Source: an uncultured candidate division Zixibacteria bacterium
Lineage (GTDB): Bacteria; Zixibacteria; MSB-5A5; SM1-73
DNA length: 64,000 nucleotides
Reading direction: 5' to 3'
NCBI GenBank assembly: GCA_903908285.1
Contig: CAIVRH010000039.1
Span: 1-64,000 of the forward strand
Below are positions 25,079 through 34,117 of the stretch, in pieces. A program made the translations under genes and the position numbers. Below the pieces are notes generated by a model that worked only from the letters and a program-made list of their open reading frames with translations, had not been told where the DNA came from and did not search any database. Every line of letters begins with the position of its first letter. The stretch's first letter is position 1.

Positions 25079-26218
25079 ATGAGAATAATAGTATTGGGAG
25101 CAGGATTGGTAGGCGGAGCAATGGTCAAGGATTTAGCATCGGACCGTGATTTCGAAATCACCGTGGTAGATGCGGATCAAGTAAATCTGGACAAGCTGAA
25201 GGATGAATCCAATGTCAAGCGGATAAAAGCAGACCTATCTGACCATTTAACGTTGACAAAGCTGGTTTCGGATTCCGATCTGGTGATCGGCTCCCTGCCC
25301 GGATTTATGGGATTTTCTGCGCTTAAAACGGTCATTGAATGCGGCAAAGATATCGTGGATATTTCCTTTTTCCCTGAAGATGCTTTGGAGCTGGATCGAC
25401 TGGCAAAGGAAAAGAAGGTCACCGCGGTGGTCGATTGCGGCGTGGCGCCCGGTTGCAGTAATTTGATATTGGGTTACATGTCCAGTGTTTTAGATGAGAC
25501 AGAAAGCTTCGCCTGTTATGTGGGCGGTCTCCCCCGGGTGAGAAGTTGGCCGTATGAATACAAAGCTCCTTTTTCTCCTGCGGATGTGTTGGAAGAGTAT
25601 ACCCGACCATCCCGACTGGTCGAGAACGGAAAAATCGTTACCAAATCCGCACTCTCCGAAGTGGAACTTTTGGATTTTCCCGAAGTGGGGACTTTGGAAG
25701 CGTTTAATACCGATGGTTTAAGATCATTGATGTTTACCATGAAGGTTCCCAACATGAAAGAAAAAACCATGAGGTTTCCCGGCCATTCGGAAAAGATGAG
25801 GATGCTCCGGGAGACAGGTTTCTTTAACCAGGAGTCGATTTCGGTGAGTGGAGTCAAAGTACGACCATTGGATTTGACCTCCAAGCTTCTGTTCTCCAAG
25901 TGGAAACTGAATGAGGGAGAAGAAGAGTTTACGGTGATGCGGATAATGGTCGAGGGAAAGAAGGAAGGAAAACGAAAGCGTTACCAGTTTGACCTTTTAG
26001 ATCGCTATGACCCCAAGACCAAGGTATCTTCCATGGCTCGTACCACCGGTTATACCTGCACCACCGTTGCGCGGCTTCTGGCTCGTAATAAATTCAGCCA
26101 CATCGGTATCTGTCCACCGGAGTTTCTGGGTATGGAGCACGAAATTTATCGTCTTATCATGGAGGGGTTGAAGGAGAAGAATATATACTTTAAGGAGAAG
26201 GTGGAAGATTTAGGTTAA
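25079..26218 (+). CDS. saccharopine dehydrogenase family oxidoreductase
   Basis: 379 residues. It starts with a Rossmann motif (I-V-L-G-A-G-L-V-G-G-A-M, about 4-15) and continues with 'D-C-G-V-A-P-G-C-S-N' (about 119-128), typical of the saccharopine dehydrogenase/LYS9-like group. It lies 48 bp after the PEP synthase regulator gene. Members of the group act in lysine degradation or related amino-acid metabolism; the exact substrate is not evident. Confidence 0.88.
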   Translation: MRIIVLGAGLVGGAMVKDLASDRDFEITVVDADQVNLDKLKDESNVKRIKADLSDHLTLTKLVSDSDLVIGSLPGFMGFSALKTVIECGKDIVDISFFPEDALELDRLAKEKKVTAVVDCGVAPGCSNLILGYMSSVLDETESFACYVGGLPRVRSWPYEYKAPFSPADVLEEYTRPSRLVENGKIVTKSALSEVELLDFPEVGTLEAFNTDGLRSLMFTMKVPNMKEKTMRFPGHSEKMRMLRETGFFNQESISVSGVKVRPLDLTSKLLFSKWKLNEGEEEFTVMRIMVEGKKEGKRKRYQFDLLDRYDPKTKVSSMARTTGYTCTTVARLLARNKFSHIGICPPEFLGMEHEIYRLIMEGLKEKNIYFKEKVEDLG

Positions 26219-26281
26219 GAGCAAAGACATGAGAATCGAGTACTGAGTCTTGAGTTAGGAGACCTTTAACCTTGAAAATAA

Positions 26282-26317
26282 TACCTATCACCTAATACCT
26301 ATCACCTAACACCTAAA
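26282..26317. repeat. CCTATCA/CCTAACA heptamer array
   Basis: About five units of a seven-base repeat (CCTATCA, CCTAATA, CCTATCA, CCTAACA, CCTAAAC) in the spacer before the CBS gene. Degenerate AGTCTTGAGTTAGGAG-type sequence precedes it. The same heptamer brackets the four-helix-bundle gene at 53940 and 54361. Confidence 0.8.
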
Positions 26318-26337
26318 CTGTCGACGGAGGCTAAACC

Positions 26338-26778
26338 ATGAAAGCAGGAGACGTTTTGAAGGACAAAGGGAAGATCGTGGCTACCATAGGAGCGGAGAAA
26401 ACCATAGCCGAAGCGATAAAGCAGCTGATGGAGAAGAACATTGGTTCCCTGTTGGTAGTGGATGAGAAGGGGGCGATCTGCGGTATCATCACCGAAAGGG
26501 ACATATTAAGGGAATGCCACCAGCGCTACGAAATGATAAAGCAAACCAAGATCAAAGAGGCGATGTCGAAGAATCTGATCGTGGCTTCTCCGGAGGATGA
26601 TATCGACTACGTGGAGAATATCATGACCCAGAACCGGATCCGGCATATACCCATAATCTCCGGGGGGAAGCTGGAAGGATTGATTTCCATCGGCGACGTG
26701 GTGAAACTGCAGCGGGGGGAGTGCAAGGTGGAAAACCGTTATCTTAAAGATTATATTTCGGGAAAATACCCGGCCTGA
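26338..26778 (+). CDS. CBS-domain pair protein
   Basis: A 146-residue protein consisting only of two CBS motifs (about 8-65 and 75-130; 'G-I-I-T-E-R-D-I-L-R-E' and 'L-I-S-I-G-D-V-V-K'). Such stand-alone pairs bind adenosine nucleotides and act as sensors for partner proteins. GGAGG lies before the ATG. The partner is unknown; the downstream methyltransferase gene follows by 53 bp. Confidence 0.92.
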   Translation: MKAGDVLKDKGKIVATIGAEKTIAEAIKQLMEKNIGSLLVVDEKGAICGIITERDILRECHQRYEMIKQTKIKEAMSKNLIVASPEDDIDYVENIMTQNRIRHIPIISGGKLEGLISIGDVVKLQRGECKVENRYLKDYISGKYPA

Positions 26779-26831
26779 AAAAATGCGGGAGCGGATACGT
26801 TCTACCGTAACCAATCATCTATCTTTGTATA

Positions 26832-27515
26832 ATGGAACAGAAAGACACGATTTTAGATAGTATTGCTTTGCTCAAGCCGGAGCATGTGCTGGACGTGGGC
26901 TGCGGCTGTGGAAGTTTTACCGCTGAGCTGTCGCCTCATTGCGGGGAAATCACAGCCATCGATTCTTCGACGGCTTTGATCGATCTCTGCAAGAACGAAA
27001 ATCAAAAACCGAATATCACCTATGTATGCATGGATGCCAGAAACATTGCATATCCCGATGCTGGCTTTGATTTGGTGCTGGAACGAGACTGTTTACATCA
27101 CATTCTCGAATGGGAAAAAGTGCTGGACGAGATGATGCGGCTCTCCTCAAAGTACGTGCTGATCGAAGAACCGATCGATGATCCGAGGAGCGATGCGAAG
27201 AGAAACACCATGCGGGCGCAAAGGCTCTACTTAGAAGTTCAAAAAGAAGTGGGTTTTTCACATTACCCCCATATACCGCTAAATACCATTTTGGGATATT
27301 TCAAACAAAGAGGATGGGATGTCGAGACCAAGGTTATAAAATCCGACCAGCCGGTCGATTTCGGTCAGTTTTTTTCCGCGTTCGGTAAATTTGCGGAGAA
27401 GAGCAACCGGAAAGAATACTGGTATGACCGGCTCGACCGGTTAAAGCACGAACTTAAGGGTAAAACACTCTGTGAAGAGGATGAAGTGTTTATTTCGGTG
27501 AATAGGAAGATTTAA
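26832..27515 (+). CDS. class I SAM-dependent methyltransferase
   Basis: 227 residues. The SAM-binding motif I is V-L-D-V-G-C-G-C-G-S-F (about 19-29), with acidic motif II (A-I-D-S-S) and motif III/post-III (D-L-V-L-E-R-D-C-L-H-H) following in the usual order. The fold matches the Methyltransf_11 type acting on small molecules. Substrate unknown. Confidence 0.88.
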   Translation: MEQKDTILDSIALLKPEHVLDVGCGCGSFTAELSPHCGEITAIDSSTALIDLCKNENQKPNITYVCMDARNIAYPDAGFDLVLERDCLHHILEWEKVLDEMMRLSSKYVLIEEPIDDPRSDAKRNTMRAQRLYLEVQKEVGFSHYPHIPLNTILGYFKQRGWDVETKVIKSDQPVDFGQFFSAFGKFAEKSNRKEYWYDRLDRLKHELKGKTLCEEDEVFISVNRKI

Positions 27516-27569
27516 TCCTCTTCTCGTACTTTGTAACAAAATTTCCATAATAGAATTTTTAGGGGAGCT

Positions 27570-29243
27570 ATGAAGTCTTTTTTCTTAGCGACGCTTATTT
27601 CATTATTTTCTATTTCCCTTTCCCACTCCGATGCCCAGTTGATTTCCTCCGAGATTTATGAAACCGAGGAGGACCTGCAGGAAGGATTGGAATCGGGAGC
27701 TTTAACCTTCGACCAATATCTCGAGCTGCTCGACATGATCCGAAACAAAGTAGCGCCAAGCTCCGAGGAGAGGGATAAACTCTATTTTGTTCCGGATATA
27801 AGCAGTATCGATATCCATAAAATAGAAACGCAGAGTCAGAATGTCGATTTGGACCTGAGAGTGGATTCTTTTTTGGATACCGAACACCAGACCTCGGGCC
27901 GGGCTGTGTCCGGGAAAGTGGCTTGGAGAGTATATCAGAGATTTCAGGATGAAGAGGGATTAGAGAACTCTTTTTTGTGCGAGATAACCGATAGAAAAAA
28001 CTTAATTGCGCATATCGAAACCGATCACAGTGCAGATATGTCGGGCTCGTGGTTGACCTCGGGTGATTTGGAGGTGAGAAGACGGTTTGTTATGATCCTT
28101 TTACCGCACTACGACGCCAAGATCACTTTAGGAAATTTCGACAAGAGAATCGGTTTGGGATTGAACATCGGCTATCATTCTCTTATGAGATATGCTACTC
28201 AATCCGGTTTGAATCACCAGGATTCGTTTCTTTACCCCACCCGTGGCAGGTACAATGGTCTATTAGCCGAATCCCGCATCAAATCAATTTCCATATTGAC
28301 ATTCTACTCCAAAAACAAGTTTGAACAAATAGAGGACCGAATAGGAGCGATCGATCTGAGCTGGTTGAGCGATAATGCGACGGTTGGTTTATGTCTTTCG
28401 GAAGGGGAGCTTAAGAATATAGTTAGCAGAAATACCTTGAGTGACAACTGCCAAAGTCTGCATTTTAAGATAAGGTCAAAGCCCCTTCGACTGTCCGGCG
28501 AATATGCCCTGCTTTCCAATCGAAAAAGCGGAGGGGCATTCGATCTTTATTCCTCCCGAAGAAAATACAGTTTCGATCTTACCGGATGGAGATACGAGGA
28601 TGATTTCATTCACCCGTTTGGCGGGGGTATATCCAATGCGGATTATGAGAGCATTTATCTGGAAAAGATAGATTATCAATACAGAGCCAGGCAGGCAGGG
28701 GAGAGGGGAGTTCTCTTTACTTCCCGGTACAATCTTACCGACAGGCTCGATTTTTATTTTTTGTGCAGCCAGTGGAAGGAAAGATCGTATCTTCCGGCTA
28801 AGATAAGATGGAAGATCGGTATTGGATATGGATTTTCGAAAGACCTGTCTTTTGCTATATACCATAATTGGAGTGATTTGAACACCGGGGATGAGGCCTC
28901 TGATCAAGATATTACAAGTGTGAACCTGTTTTTCTCGCCGGTTCCCAAGTTGGATTTGGATCTTTTATCGAATTACCGGAGAACAGAGAACAAGAACTAT
29001 GGGGACCTTCGTTTCAAGATCAGCACTCAGGTTTTACCGGCTTTAAACTTCATCTTGTGGCTTAAGTATAACGATCCGGATTTTTCCCGTGTTTCGGATG
29101 AATATTTCAGCTTCCAGGTTCAGGAGAGGGTGAGATTTTTCGAAAATTGCTTTGTTTCGGCAGAGTTTATATCTAAATTCTACCGGGATGTGGATAAAAC
29201 CGATACCCAAGCAGCGAGAGTGCGAATGGAAATTGCATGGTAG
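27570..29243 (+). CDS. outer-membrane beta-barrel-like protein
   Basis: A 557-residue exported protein. A signal peptide spans about 1-22 (cut near SDA-Q) and an acidic helical segment 23-70 follows ('D-L-Q-E-G-L-E-S-G', 'L-T-F-D-Q-Y-L-E-L-L'). From about residue 120 onward alternating polar and hydrophobic strands, many aromatics and the final residue Trp (A-W) suggest an outer-membrane barrel. The ribosome site AGGGGAG supports the start. No named family recognised; a porin-like role is inferred. Confidence 0.65.
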   Translation: MKSFFLATLISLFSISLSHSDAQLISSEIYETEEDLQEGLESGALTFDQYLELLDMIRNKVAPSSEERDKLYFVPDISSIDIHKIETQSQNVDLDLRVDSFLDTEHQTSGRAVSGKVAWRVYQRFQDEEGLENSFLCEITDRKNLIAHIETDHSADMSGSWLTSGDLEVRRRFVMILLPHYDAKITLGNFDKRIGLGLNIGYHSLMRYATQSGLNHQDSFLYPTRGRYNGLLAESRIKSISILTFYSKNKFEQIEDRIGAIDLSWLSDNATVGLCLSEGELKNIVSRNTLSDNCQSLHFKIRSKPLRLSGEYALLSNRKSGGAFDLYSSRRKYSFDLTGWRYEDDFIHPFGGGISNADYESIYLEKIDYQYRARQAGERGVLFTSRYNLTDRLDFYFLCSQWKERSYLPAKIRWKIGIGYGFSKDLSFAIYHNWSDLNTGDEASDQDITSVNLFFSPVPKLDLDLLSNYRRTENKNYGDLRFKISTQVLPALNFILWLKYNDPDFSRVSDEYFSFQVQERVRFFENCFVSAEFISKFYRDVDKTDTQAARVRMEIAW

Positions 29244-29273
29244 AGGGAGATTGCTATTCCCTCTCTAATAGAG

Positions 29274-29420
29274 AACTCACCCCCTTGAGTCCCCCTCTCT
29301 TTGAAAGAGAGGGGGATTAGGGGGTGAGTTTAAATGTCATGTCGGATAGTCCCCCGTACGGGGGACATATCCGACCTACTAAGATTCTTCGCCCCGCCTG
29401 CGGCGATACTTAGAATGATA
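29274..29420. repeat. composite repeat block (D + B + E modules)
   Basis: Module D (29274-29330) is a nested palindrome with ends AACTCACCCCC and GGGGGTGAGTT and an inner CCCCCTCTCTT/AAGAGAGGGGG stem. Module B (29341-29379) pairs GTCGGATA with TATCCGAC around CCCCCGTACGGGGG. A third piece, AAGATTCTTCGCCCCGCCTG and onward (29381-29420), resembles the HPERSEGS-type repeats near 32.1 kb. The annotated Fe-S gene begins just after. Confidence 0.8.
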
Positions 29421-29432
29421 AGGGAGGAAATT

Positions 29433-30239
29433 ATGTGCGAGTTCTGTACCGAGCACGGAGAGGGGAAGAAGTGGTACATGGTGATGAAAAACTATTCCCA
29501 GGAACTTTATGCCCAAAAAGGACGAGCGGAGTTTTTGGAGCATTTCATGGCCAATTTCGAAGAGGGTAATGCCAAAGCATTGGCAAAGCTGGATGCCGTC
29601 AGAAAAAGATCCTTAGTACTCCGGTTTATCAGATTAATGTCCAACCGGAAGGAAAAAGCGACGCACTTCGGGCAGGTGGTTCCCATCGAAGATGTGGAAC
29701 AGATCATCGATATGCAAAGCTCCATCGTGCGAATCCCCTGCGTGTGCCGCAGTCTTTTAACCGGCAGACAGACCCGGTATTGCTTTGGTCTGGGCATCGA
29801 CCCGTCGGGAATTTTGGGAAAATATCCCGATTATGCCCACAGCTTCGAGGTATTGGACAAACAGGAAGCGAAAAAGATACTGCGCTCTTTTGATGAGAAA
29901 GGTCTGGTGCATTCAGTCTGGACGTTCAAAACCCCCTACATCGGTGGTTTATGCAACTGTGATCAGGATTGCCTGGCTTACCGGATACAGGTGAAGGAGA
30001 AACTGCTGCCGACCATGTTCCGCGCGGAGTATGTGGCAGCCGTCGACTGGGATTTATGCTCCGGCTGCAAGAAGTGCATTTCGCAATGTCAATTCGGGGC
30101 GATCTTATACTCCAATACCCACCAGAAGTCGAACATCAATGTGATGCAGTGTTATGGCTGCGGTGTTTGCCGGTCAGCTTGCGCCACCGGAGCTATTTCG
30201 CTTAAGTCTCGAAATGATTTTGCGAATCTTCCCTGGTAA
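29433..30239 (+). CDS. 4Fe-4S cluster protein with two C-terminal ferredoxin motifs
   Basis: 268 residues. The open frame reaches back to 29334 but that part is repeat sequence; the ATG at 29433 has an ideal AGGGAGGAAA and starts M-C-E-F-C. Two further cysteine groups lie at C-V-C-R (about 102-105) and C-N-C-D-Q-D-C (about 173-179). The C-terminus has two 4Fe-4S motifs, C-S-G-C-K-K-C-I-S-Q-C and C-Y-G-C-G-V-C-R-S-A-C, like bacterial ferredoxins. It is cytosolic. The N-terminal part is not a family I can name. A small ferredoxin gene follows in the same direction. Confidence 0.8.
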   Translation: MCEFCTEHGEGKKWYMVMKNYSQELYAQKGRAEFLEHFMANFEEGNAKALAKLDAVRKRSLVLRFIRLMSNRKEKATHFGQVVPIEDVEQIIDMQSSIVRIPCVCRSLLTGRQTRYCFGLGIDPSGILGKYPDYAHSFEVLDKQEAKKILRSFDEKGLVHSVWTFKTPYIGGLCNCDQDCLAYRIQVKEKLLPTMFRAEYVAAVDWDLCSGCKKCISQCQFGAILYSNTHQKSNINVMQCYGCGVCRSACATGAISLKSRNDFANLPW

Positions 30240-30244
30240 AATAG

Positions 30245-30389
30245 AACTCACCCCCTTTCATCCCCCTCTCTTAAAAAAGAGAGGGGGAACGAGGGGGTGA
30301 GTTCGTAGGTCCGAAATGTCCTTCAGGACTTTCGGACAAAGAATGAATGAGTCGGATAGTCCCCCGTACGGGGGATATATCCGACCTAC
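30245..30389. repeat. composite repeat block (D + C + B modules)
   Basis: A second D module at 30245-30303, module C at 30305-30337 (GTAGGTCCGAAATGTCC, TTC, AGGACTTTCGGAC) and a second B module at 30351-30389, nearly identical to that at 29341. The block fills nearly all the spacer between the two Fe-S genes. Confidence 0.85.
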
Positions 30390-30404
30390 AATAGAGAGGA
30401 AAAT

Positions 30405-30629
30405 ATGAAGATAGATATAAATGCTCAGGCTTGCGGGAATCCCTTGGATTGTCGGTTGTGTTTGGATCGCTGCCCCGAAAAGGTTTTTGGAACCTATCCC
30501 AGAAAGGGACGAAAACCGGGCGTAGCGGCGGACGATTGGGTTATTACCCCGATATTTGGCTCGTTATGCACAGGGTGCTTGGAATGCGTTTCATTCTGCT
30601 CGCACAAAGCTATCTCGATACAGAAATAA
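30405..30629 (+). CDS. small ferredoxin-like 2[4Fe-4S] protein
   Basis: 74 residues. Cysteines are arranged as C-x6-C-x2-C-x3-C-P (about 10-24) and C-T-G-C-L-E-C-V-S-F-C (about 55-65). The second is a canonical 4Fe-4S motif, the first slightly irregular. A ribosome site (AGAGGAAA) precedes the ATG. It follows the larger Fe-S protein gene and may pass electrons to or from it. Confidence 0.82.
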   Translation: MKIDINAQACGNPLDCRLCLDRCPEKVFGTYPRKGRKPGVAADDWVITPIFGSLCTGCLECVSFCSHKAISIQK

Positions 30630-30655
30630 CAACTTTGAGGAAATCAGACGAGTTT

Positions 30656-30773
30656 GTAGGTCCGAAATGTCCTTAAGGACTTTCGGACGAATTGGATATA
30701 TCGGATAGGTCATGTGACTATATCCGACCTACAAAGATTCTTCTCCTGCCTTCGGCGAGATCAGAATGACACC
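30656..30773. repeat. composite repeat block (C + B + E modules)
   Basis: A second C module (30656-30688), a diverged B module (30701-30732, TCGGATA/TATCCGA with a different loop) and an E-like tail (AGATTCTTCTCC onward to about 30773). Confidence 0.8.
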
Positions 30774-30818
30774 AGGGGCAGTATCGTGTCGAGTTAAGTT
30801 TCGAGTTGCCCTTGCTTG

Positions 30819-32027
30819 CTAGATCCTTCTCACACTCTTAATAAAAAATCCGTAAACTCCACCAAGGGCGATCAATACCCCGCTGACAAATATCACTACC
30901 TGAACCTTGAATAAATCCGACAGCACACCGGCTAATGCCAGGGATATCGGTCTTAAGCCCATAGACATGGTATTTAAGGTGCCAAAGACCCGCCCCTGAA
31001 GCTGGTTTGGCACCAGTGATTGAAACACCGATGCCAATACCACATTGGTCAAGGATATGAAGAATCCAAACAGACCTAGTATAAAGAGAGAAGCCCATAA
31101 ATGGGTGGAAATTCCAAAAAACGCTATAGCCCAACCACCGAGGAATATCCCACCCAATATAACCAGTCCTTTATGCTTAATGTCCCCCAGCAAACCCAAA
31201 CACAAACTCCCCAAAAGCCCTCCTACAGAAGCAGCGGATGCCAAAAAGCCAAATCCCTCGGAGCCGGCATTTAGAACATTCTTTGCCACCACCGGCATGA
31301 AAATCCCTATAGGTCCGGCAAAAAAGTTCAAAACGGAAGCCAGAAGTACCATGCTTAGAACGAACTGCGTATTTTTGATATAAACAAACCCCTCCTTAAG
31401 TTCGTGAAGGAATTTCCTTTTTTCGGCTGTTGCAACTTCCGCTTTTTTCACCAGGATCAAAAGGATTGCTGTTCCGGAAACAAAGAAGCTCACTGCATCC
31501 AAAAGCATCACCGAAGGGGTGCCGACAAAAGCCACCAAAACCCCGGCTAAAGACGGTCCTAAGATTCCGCTTATGCTAAAGGATAGTTGGGTCAATGAGT
31601 TGGCCCGAGTCAGGTTTTCGGTTTCTACGATTTGTGGTATAAAAGCAGATAAGGTGGGATTGAAAAAAGTCGACATGGTGGATAGCAAAACCGCAAGGAT
31701 ATAGATATGCCAGACCTGCAAAGCGCCAAGCCATAAAAAAACAGCCGGTGTAGCGATCAAAATCGCCCGCCCGAAATCCATCGAGATCAAGAGCTTTTTG
31801 CGGTCGATCCGGTCGGCATAAGTACCGGCGATTGGTCCCAAGATGACCGATGGTATGGCAGAACAGATAGCCACAGTCGCCATGGCAGCAGTGGAGCCGG
31901 TCTTCTCTAAAACCCACCACATCAGGGCAAGGTAATAAAGATTATCCCCGATTATGGAGATAGTCTGTCCTACCCAGAGGAGAATGAAGTTTCTGTTTTT
32001 GAAAATTGAGCTTTTCTCTTCGGGCAT
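30819..32027 (-). CDS. MFS transporter
   Basis: 402 residues with about twelve hydrophobic helices. It starts inside the cell (M-P-E-E-K-S-S-I-F-K-N-R-N-F) and shows the loop 2-3 motif 'G-T-Y-A-D-R-I-D-R-K-K' (about 68-78), typical of the MFS-3/enterobactin-exporter-like branch. It is probably a proton-driven exporter of small molecules; substrate unknown. Flanked by repeats on both sides. Confidence 0.9.
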   Translation of the reverse strand: MPEEKSSIFKNRNFILLWVGQTISIIGDNLYYLALMWWVLEKTGSTAAMATVAICSAIPSVILGPIAGTYADRIDRKKLLISMDFGRAILIATPAVFLWLGALQVWHIYILAVLLSTMSTFFNPTLSAFIPQIVETENLTRANSLTQLSFSISGILGPSLAGVLVAFVGTPSVMLLDAVSFFVSGTAILLILVKKAEVATAEKRKFLHELKEGFVYIKNTQFVLSMVLLASVLNFFAGPIGIFMPVVAKNVLNAGSEGFGFLASAASVGGLLGSLCLGLLGDIKHKGLVILGGIFLGGWAIAFFGISTHLWASLFILGLFGFFISLTNVVLASVFQSLVPNQLQGRVFGTLNTMSMGLRPISLALAGVLSDLFKVQVVIFVSGVLIALGGVYGFFIKSVRRI

Positions 32028-32050
32028 GGTAAATATAAAACAAATTAATG

Positions 32051-32251
32051 TCCGCCGACCGCAGTCCTTCGACTTCGCTCAGGACAAGTCCGTCGTCCGC
32101 CGCCAAAACAGACCCTTCGCTGCGCTCAGGGTGACACAAGGCCTGTCATTCTGATCCCGCCGCAGGCGGGAGAAGAATCTCGAATTAACAGTCATCCCCG
32201 AACATTTAGATGCTTCGCTACGAGACCCTTCGCTTCACTCAAGGTAACAAG
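32051..32251. repeat. cluster of CTTCGCTGCGCTCAGG-type palindromes
   Basis: Several related pieces: CCTTCGACTTCGCTCAGGA (32065-32083), CCCTTCGCTGCGCTCAGGG (32113-32131), CCCGCCGCAGGCGGG (32156-32170) followed by AGAAGAATCT, and CCCTTCGCTTCACTCAAGG (32226-32244). When translated these give the notorious spurious peptides HPERSEGS, SEVEG and FDFAQD. They lie between two minus-strand genes and are not coding. Confidence 0.88.
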
Positions 32252-32259
32252 TGAAGAGA

Positions 32260-33894
32260 CTACCATTTCTGCATGATTTCACCGAAGCATTGCAAGCCAC
32301 TGGGGATGACCGCGCCATAACCGTGACCGGGCTTAGTCCAGGCTCCAGCCAGATACAAATTGGCAATTGGAGTTGAATGAGCTAAACGGTTCATGCCGGA
32401 ATTGTCCAGGGTCTGATCAAATCCGTATATCGCTCCCCGGTAATTGCCGGTGTAACGCAGGTTGGTCAACGGTGTGCCGATTTCCTTGACCTCAATCGCA
32501 TTCTTAAGTCCCGGAAGAAGAGTTTTTTCGACCTGATTGATCAACATGTCTGCCATCCGTTCTTTCTCTTTTCGGTATTCGGTCTTGTTCCCCTTGAAGT
32601 AATCGGCTTCAAATTTCTTCCAGGGTTCGTACCCCTGCAGTACTAGGATGTTTATGGTATTCTTCCCTTCGGGGGAATAACCCTTGTAGACGTTGTCATA
32701 CAGCATCATGCCATAGCCGCCATCTTCCACCCGGGCGTTGAGAGCGGATTGATAAGCTGTTTCAGGGTCGTAGCCGGGCTCGTAAAAGATCTCGCTGTCG
32801 GTGATGCCCACTTCTTTTATTAAGTCTTTCTTCAAACCAAGAAATATCTGAAAGCACGAGAGGCTGACGCTGTAATTATCCAGCTTTGCCAGATAATCTT
32901 TGAGGGAATCGTCCTCTTTCATCATGGTGTGAAAAGTGTCATGGGCATTGGCATTGCTGACCACTACTTTTCCGGTGTACTGTTTTCCGTCTGCAGTTTT
33001 CACCCCGTAAGCGGCATGATCCTTTACCAGTATCTCCTCTACCCTGGTATTCAACATCACCTTGCCCCCGTTTTTTTCGATAAATTCGGCAAAGGCGTTG
33101 CTGATCTTCTGGGATCTTCCTTTGGCGTAATAACCGCCATCCTGCAGATAGCCGATGGTGGGAAGGGCGTAATATATGCTGGACAGCTTGGATGGGGGGA
33201 GGCCATAATACCCCCAAAGCGAAGAGATGATGGCTTTCAGCTTAGGATTCTTTATTCGATCATCCACCATTTGTCCCCAGGTTCTGGTGTAGTTTTTGAA
33301 CAGGTAAGGGAAATCCACCGGAAACCGGCTCATATCGACCTGACCTTTAGCGCTGGATAGTTTATCAATGTCTGCAACCAATCCCTTCATATCATCGAAC
33401 AACCCGTTAATTCCTTCTTTTTCTTCCGGGAAGTAACCGATCAATGTGTTGATATAAGCGGGGAGATCTTTTTGGGGGACGCGGAAATCGTAATCGGGAT
33501 AAATCGCATGATATAAATTGGGGTGCGGTACGAACTCGACATCAGTGATCTCAGGGAATCCGGGAATCAGGTTATGTATTCCGTTCCTTTCCCCCGCGTC
33601 GGTGGAGTGCAGGGAAACATCAAAGACAAAACCGCCGGGGCGTTGAAAGGCGGTGGCATATCCACCCGGCTTGTCATGTTTTTCCAGCACAAGCGGTTTG
33701 AATCCCTGCCGGGCAAAAGCCGCGGCACAGCTCAACCCCGCCAATCCGGATCCGATGATTATCGCATCATATTGATTCTCTCCGGTCTGGGCACCGGTGC
33801 CAATCGGGAAAACGCTCCAGTCGAGGGCGACCAAAGAAGCGCTGGCCAAAAGGGACTTTATGAAATCCCTTCTTTCCATATTTCGACTTATCAT
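32260..33894 (-). CDS. FAD-dependent phytoene desaturase/retinol saturase-like oxidoreductase
   Basis: 544 residues. The N-terminus has a twin-arginine-like signal (E-R-R-D-F-I-K-S-L-L-A-S), so the enzyme may be exported folded by Tat. An FAD Rossmann motif follows at about 45-57 (I-I-I-G-S-G-L-A-G-L-S-C-A) with 'K-P-G-G-Y-A' about 20 residues later, and the C-terminal FAD contact reads 'L-Y-L-A-G-A-W-T-K-P-G-H-G'. The layout matches the CrtI/CrtH/RetSat group. AGAGGTGG just before 33894 supports this start. No carotenoid genes are nearby, so a carotenoid role is not supported. Confidence 0.85.
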   Translation of the reverse strand: MISRNMERRDFIKSLLASASLVALDWSVFPIGTGAQTGENQYDAIIIGSGLAGLSCAAAFARQGFKPLVLEKHDKPGGYATAFQRPGGFVFDVSLHSTDAGERNGIHNLIPGFPEITDVEFVPHPNLYHAIYPDYDFRVPQKDLPAYINTLIGYFPEEKEGINGLFDDMKGLVADIDKLSSAKGQVDMSRFPVDFPYLFKNYTRTWGQMVDDRIKNPKLKAIISSLWGYYGLPPSKLSSIYYALPTIGYLQDGGYYAKGRSQKISNAFAEFIEKNGGKVMLNTRVEEILVKDHAAYGVKTADGKQYTGKVVVSNANAHDTFHTMMKEDDSLKDYLAKLDNYSVSLSCFQIFLGLKKDLIKEVGITDSEIFYEPGYDPETAYQSALNARVEDGGYGMMLYDNVYKGYSPEGKNTINILVLQGYEPWKKFEADYFKGNKTEYRKEKERMADMLINQVEKTLLPGLKNAIEVKEIGTPLTNLRYTGNYRGAIYGFDQTLDNSGMNRLAHSTPIANLYLAGAWTKPGHGYGAVIPSGLQCFGEIMQKW

Positions 33895-34040
33895 AATCCA
33901 CCTCTTTCTTCGATTTATTCTTTATCCTTGATAAAATTATTCAGGAGAGCTAAATGCCCTCTGCTATGGTTTTTAAATTGATTCGTTCATAAGGGCATGA
34001 ATTCATCCTGCCCCTGGAATTTTCTTTTTAATTACCAACA

Positions 34041-34066
34041 CCGGTCGGGCAGGGGTGCCCGACCTA
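34041..34066. repeat. GGTCGGGCA palindrome
   Basis: CGGTCGGGCAGGGGTGCCCGACCTAC: arms GGTCGGGCA and TGCCCGACC. It shares the ending CCGACCTAC with the B modules at 29.3-30.7 kb. Confidence 0.65.
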
Positions 34067-34117
34067 CGGAATCTTTTGTAGTCGGACGGTCAGTCATAGT
34101 ATGAGACCTGCGGTCCT

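Noticed and set aside
26218-26317. CRISPR array
   Set aside because: Units are seven bases without spacers; this is a tandem heptamer, not CRISPR.
31942-32154. Peptides with HPERSEGS, SEVEG and FDFAQD
   Set aside because: Known spurious translations of a widespread palindromic repeat.
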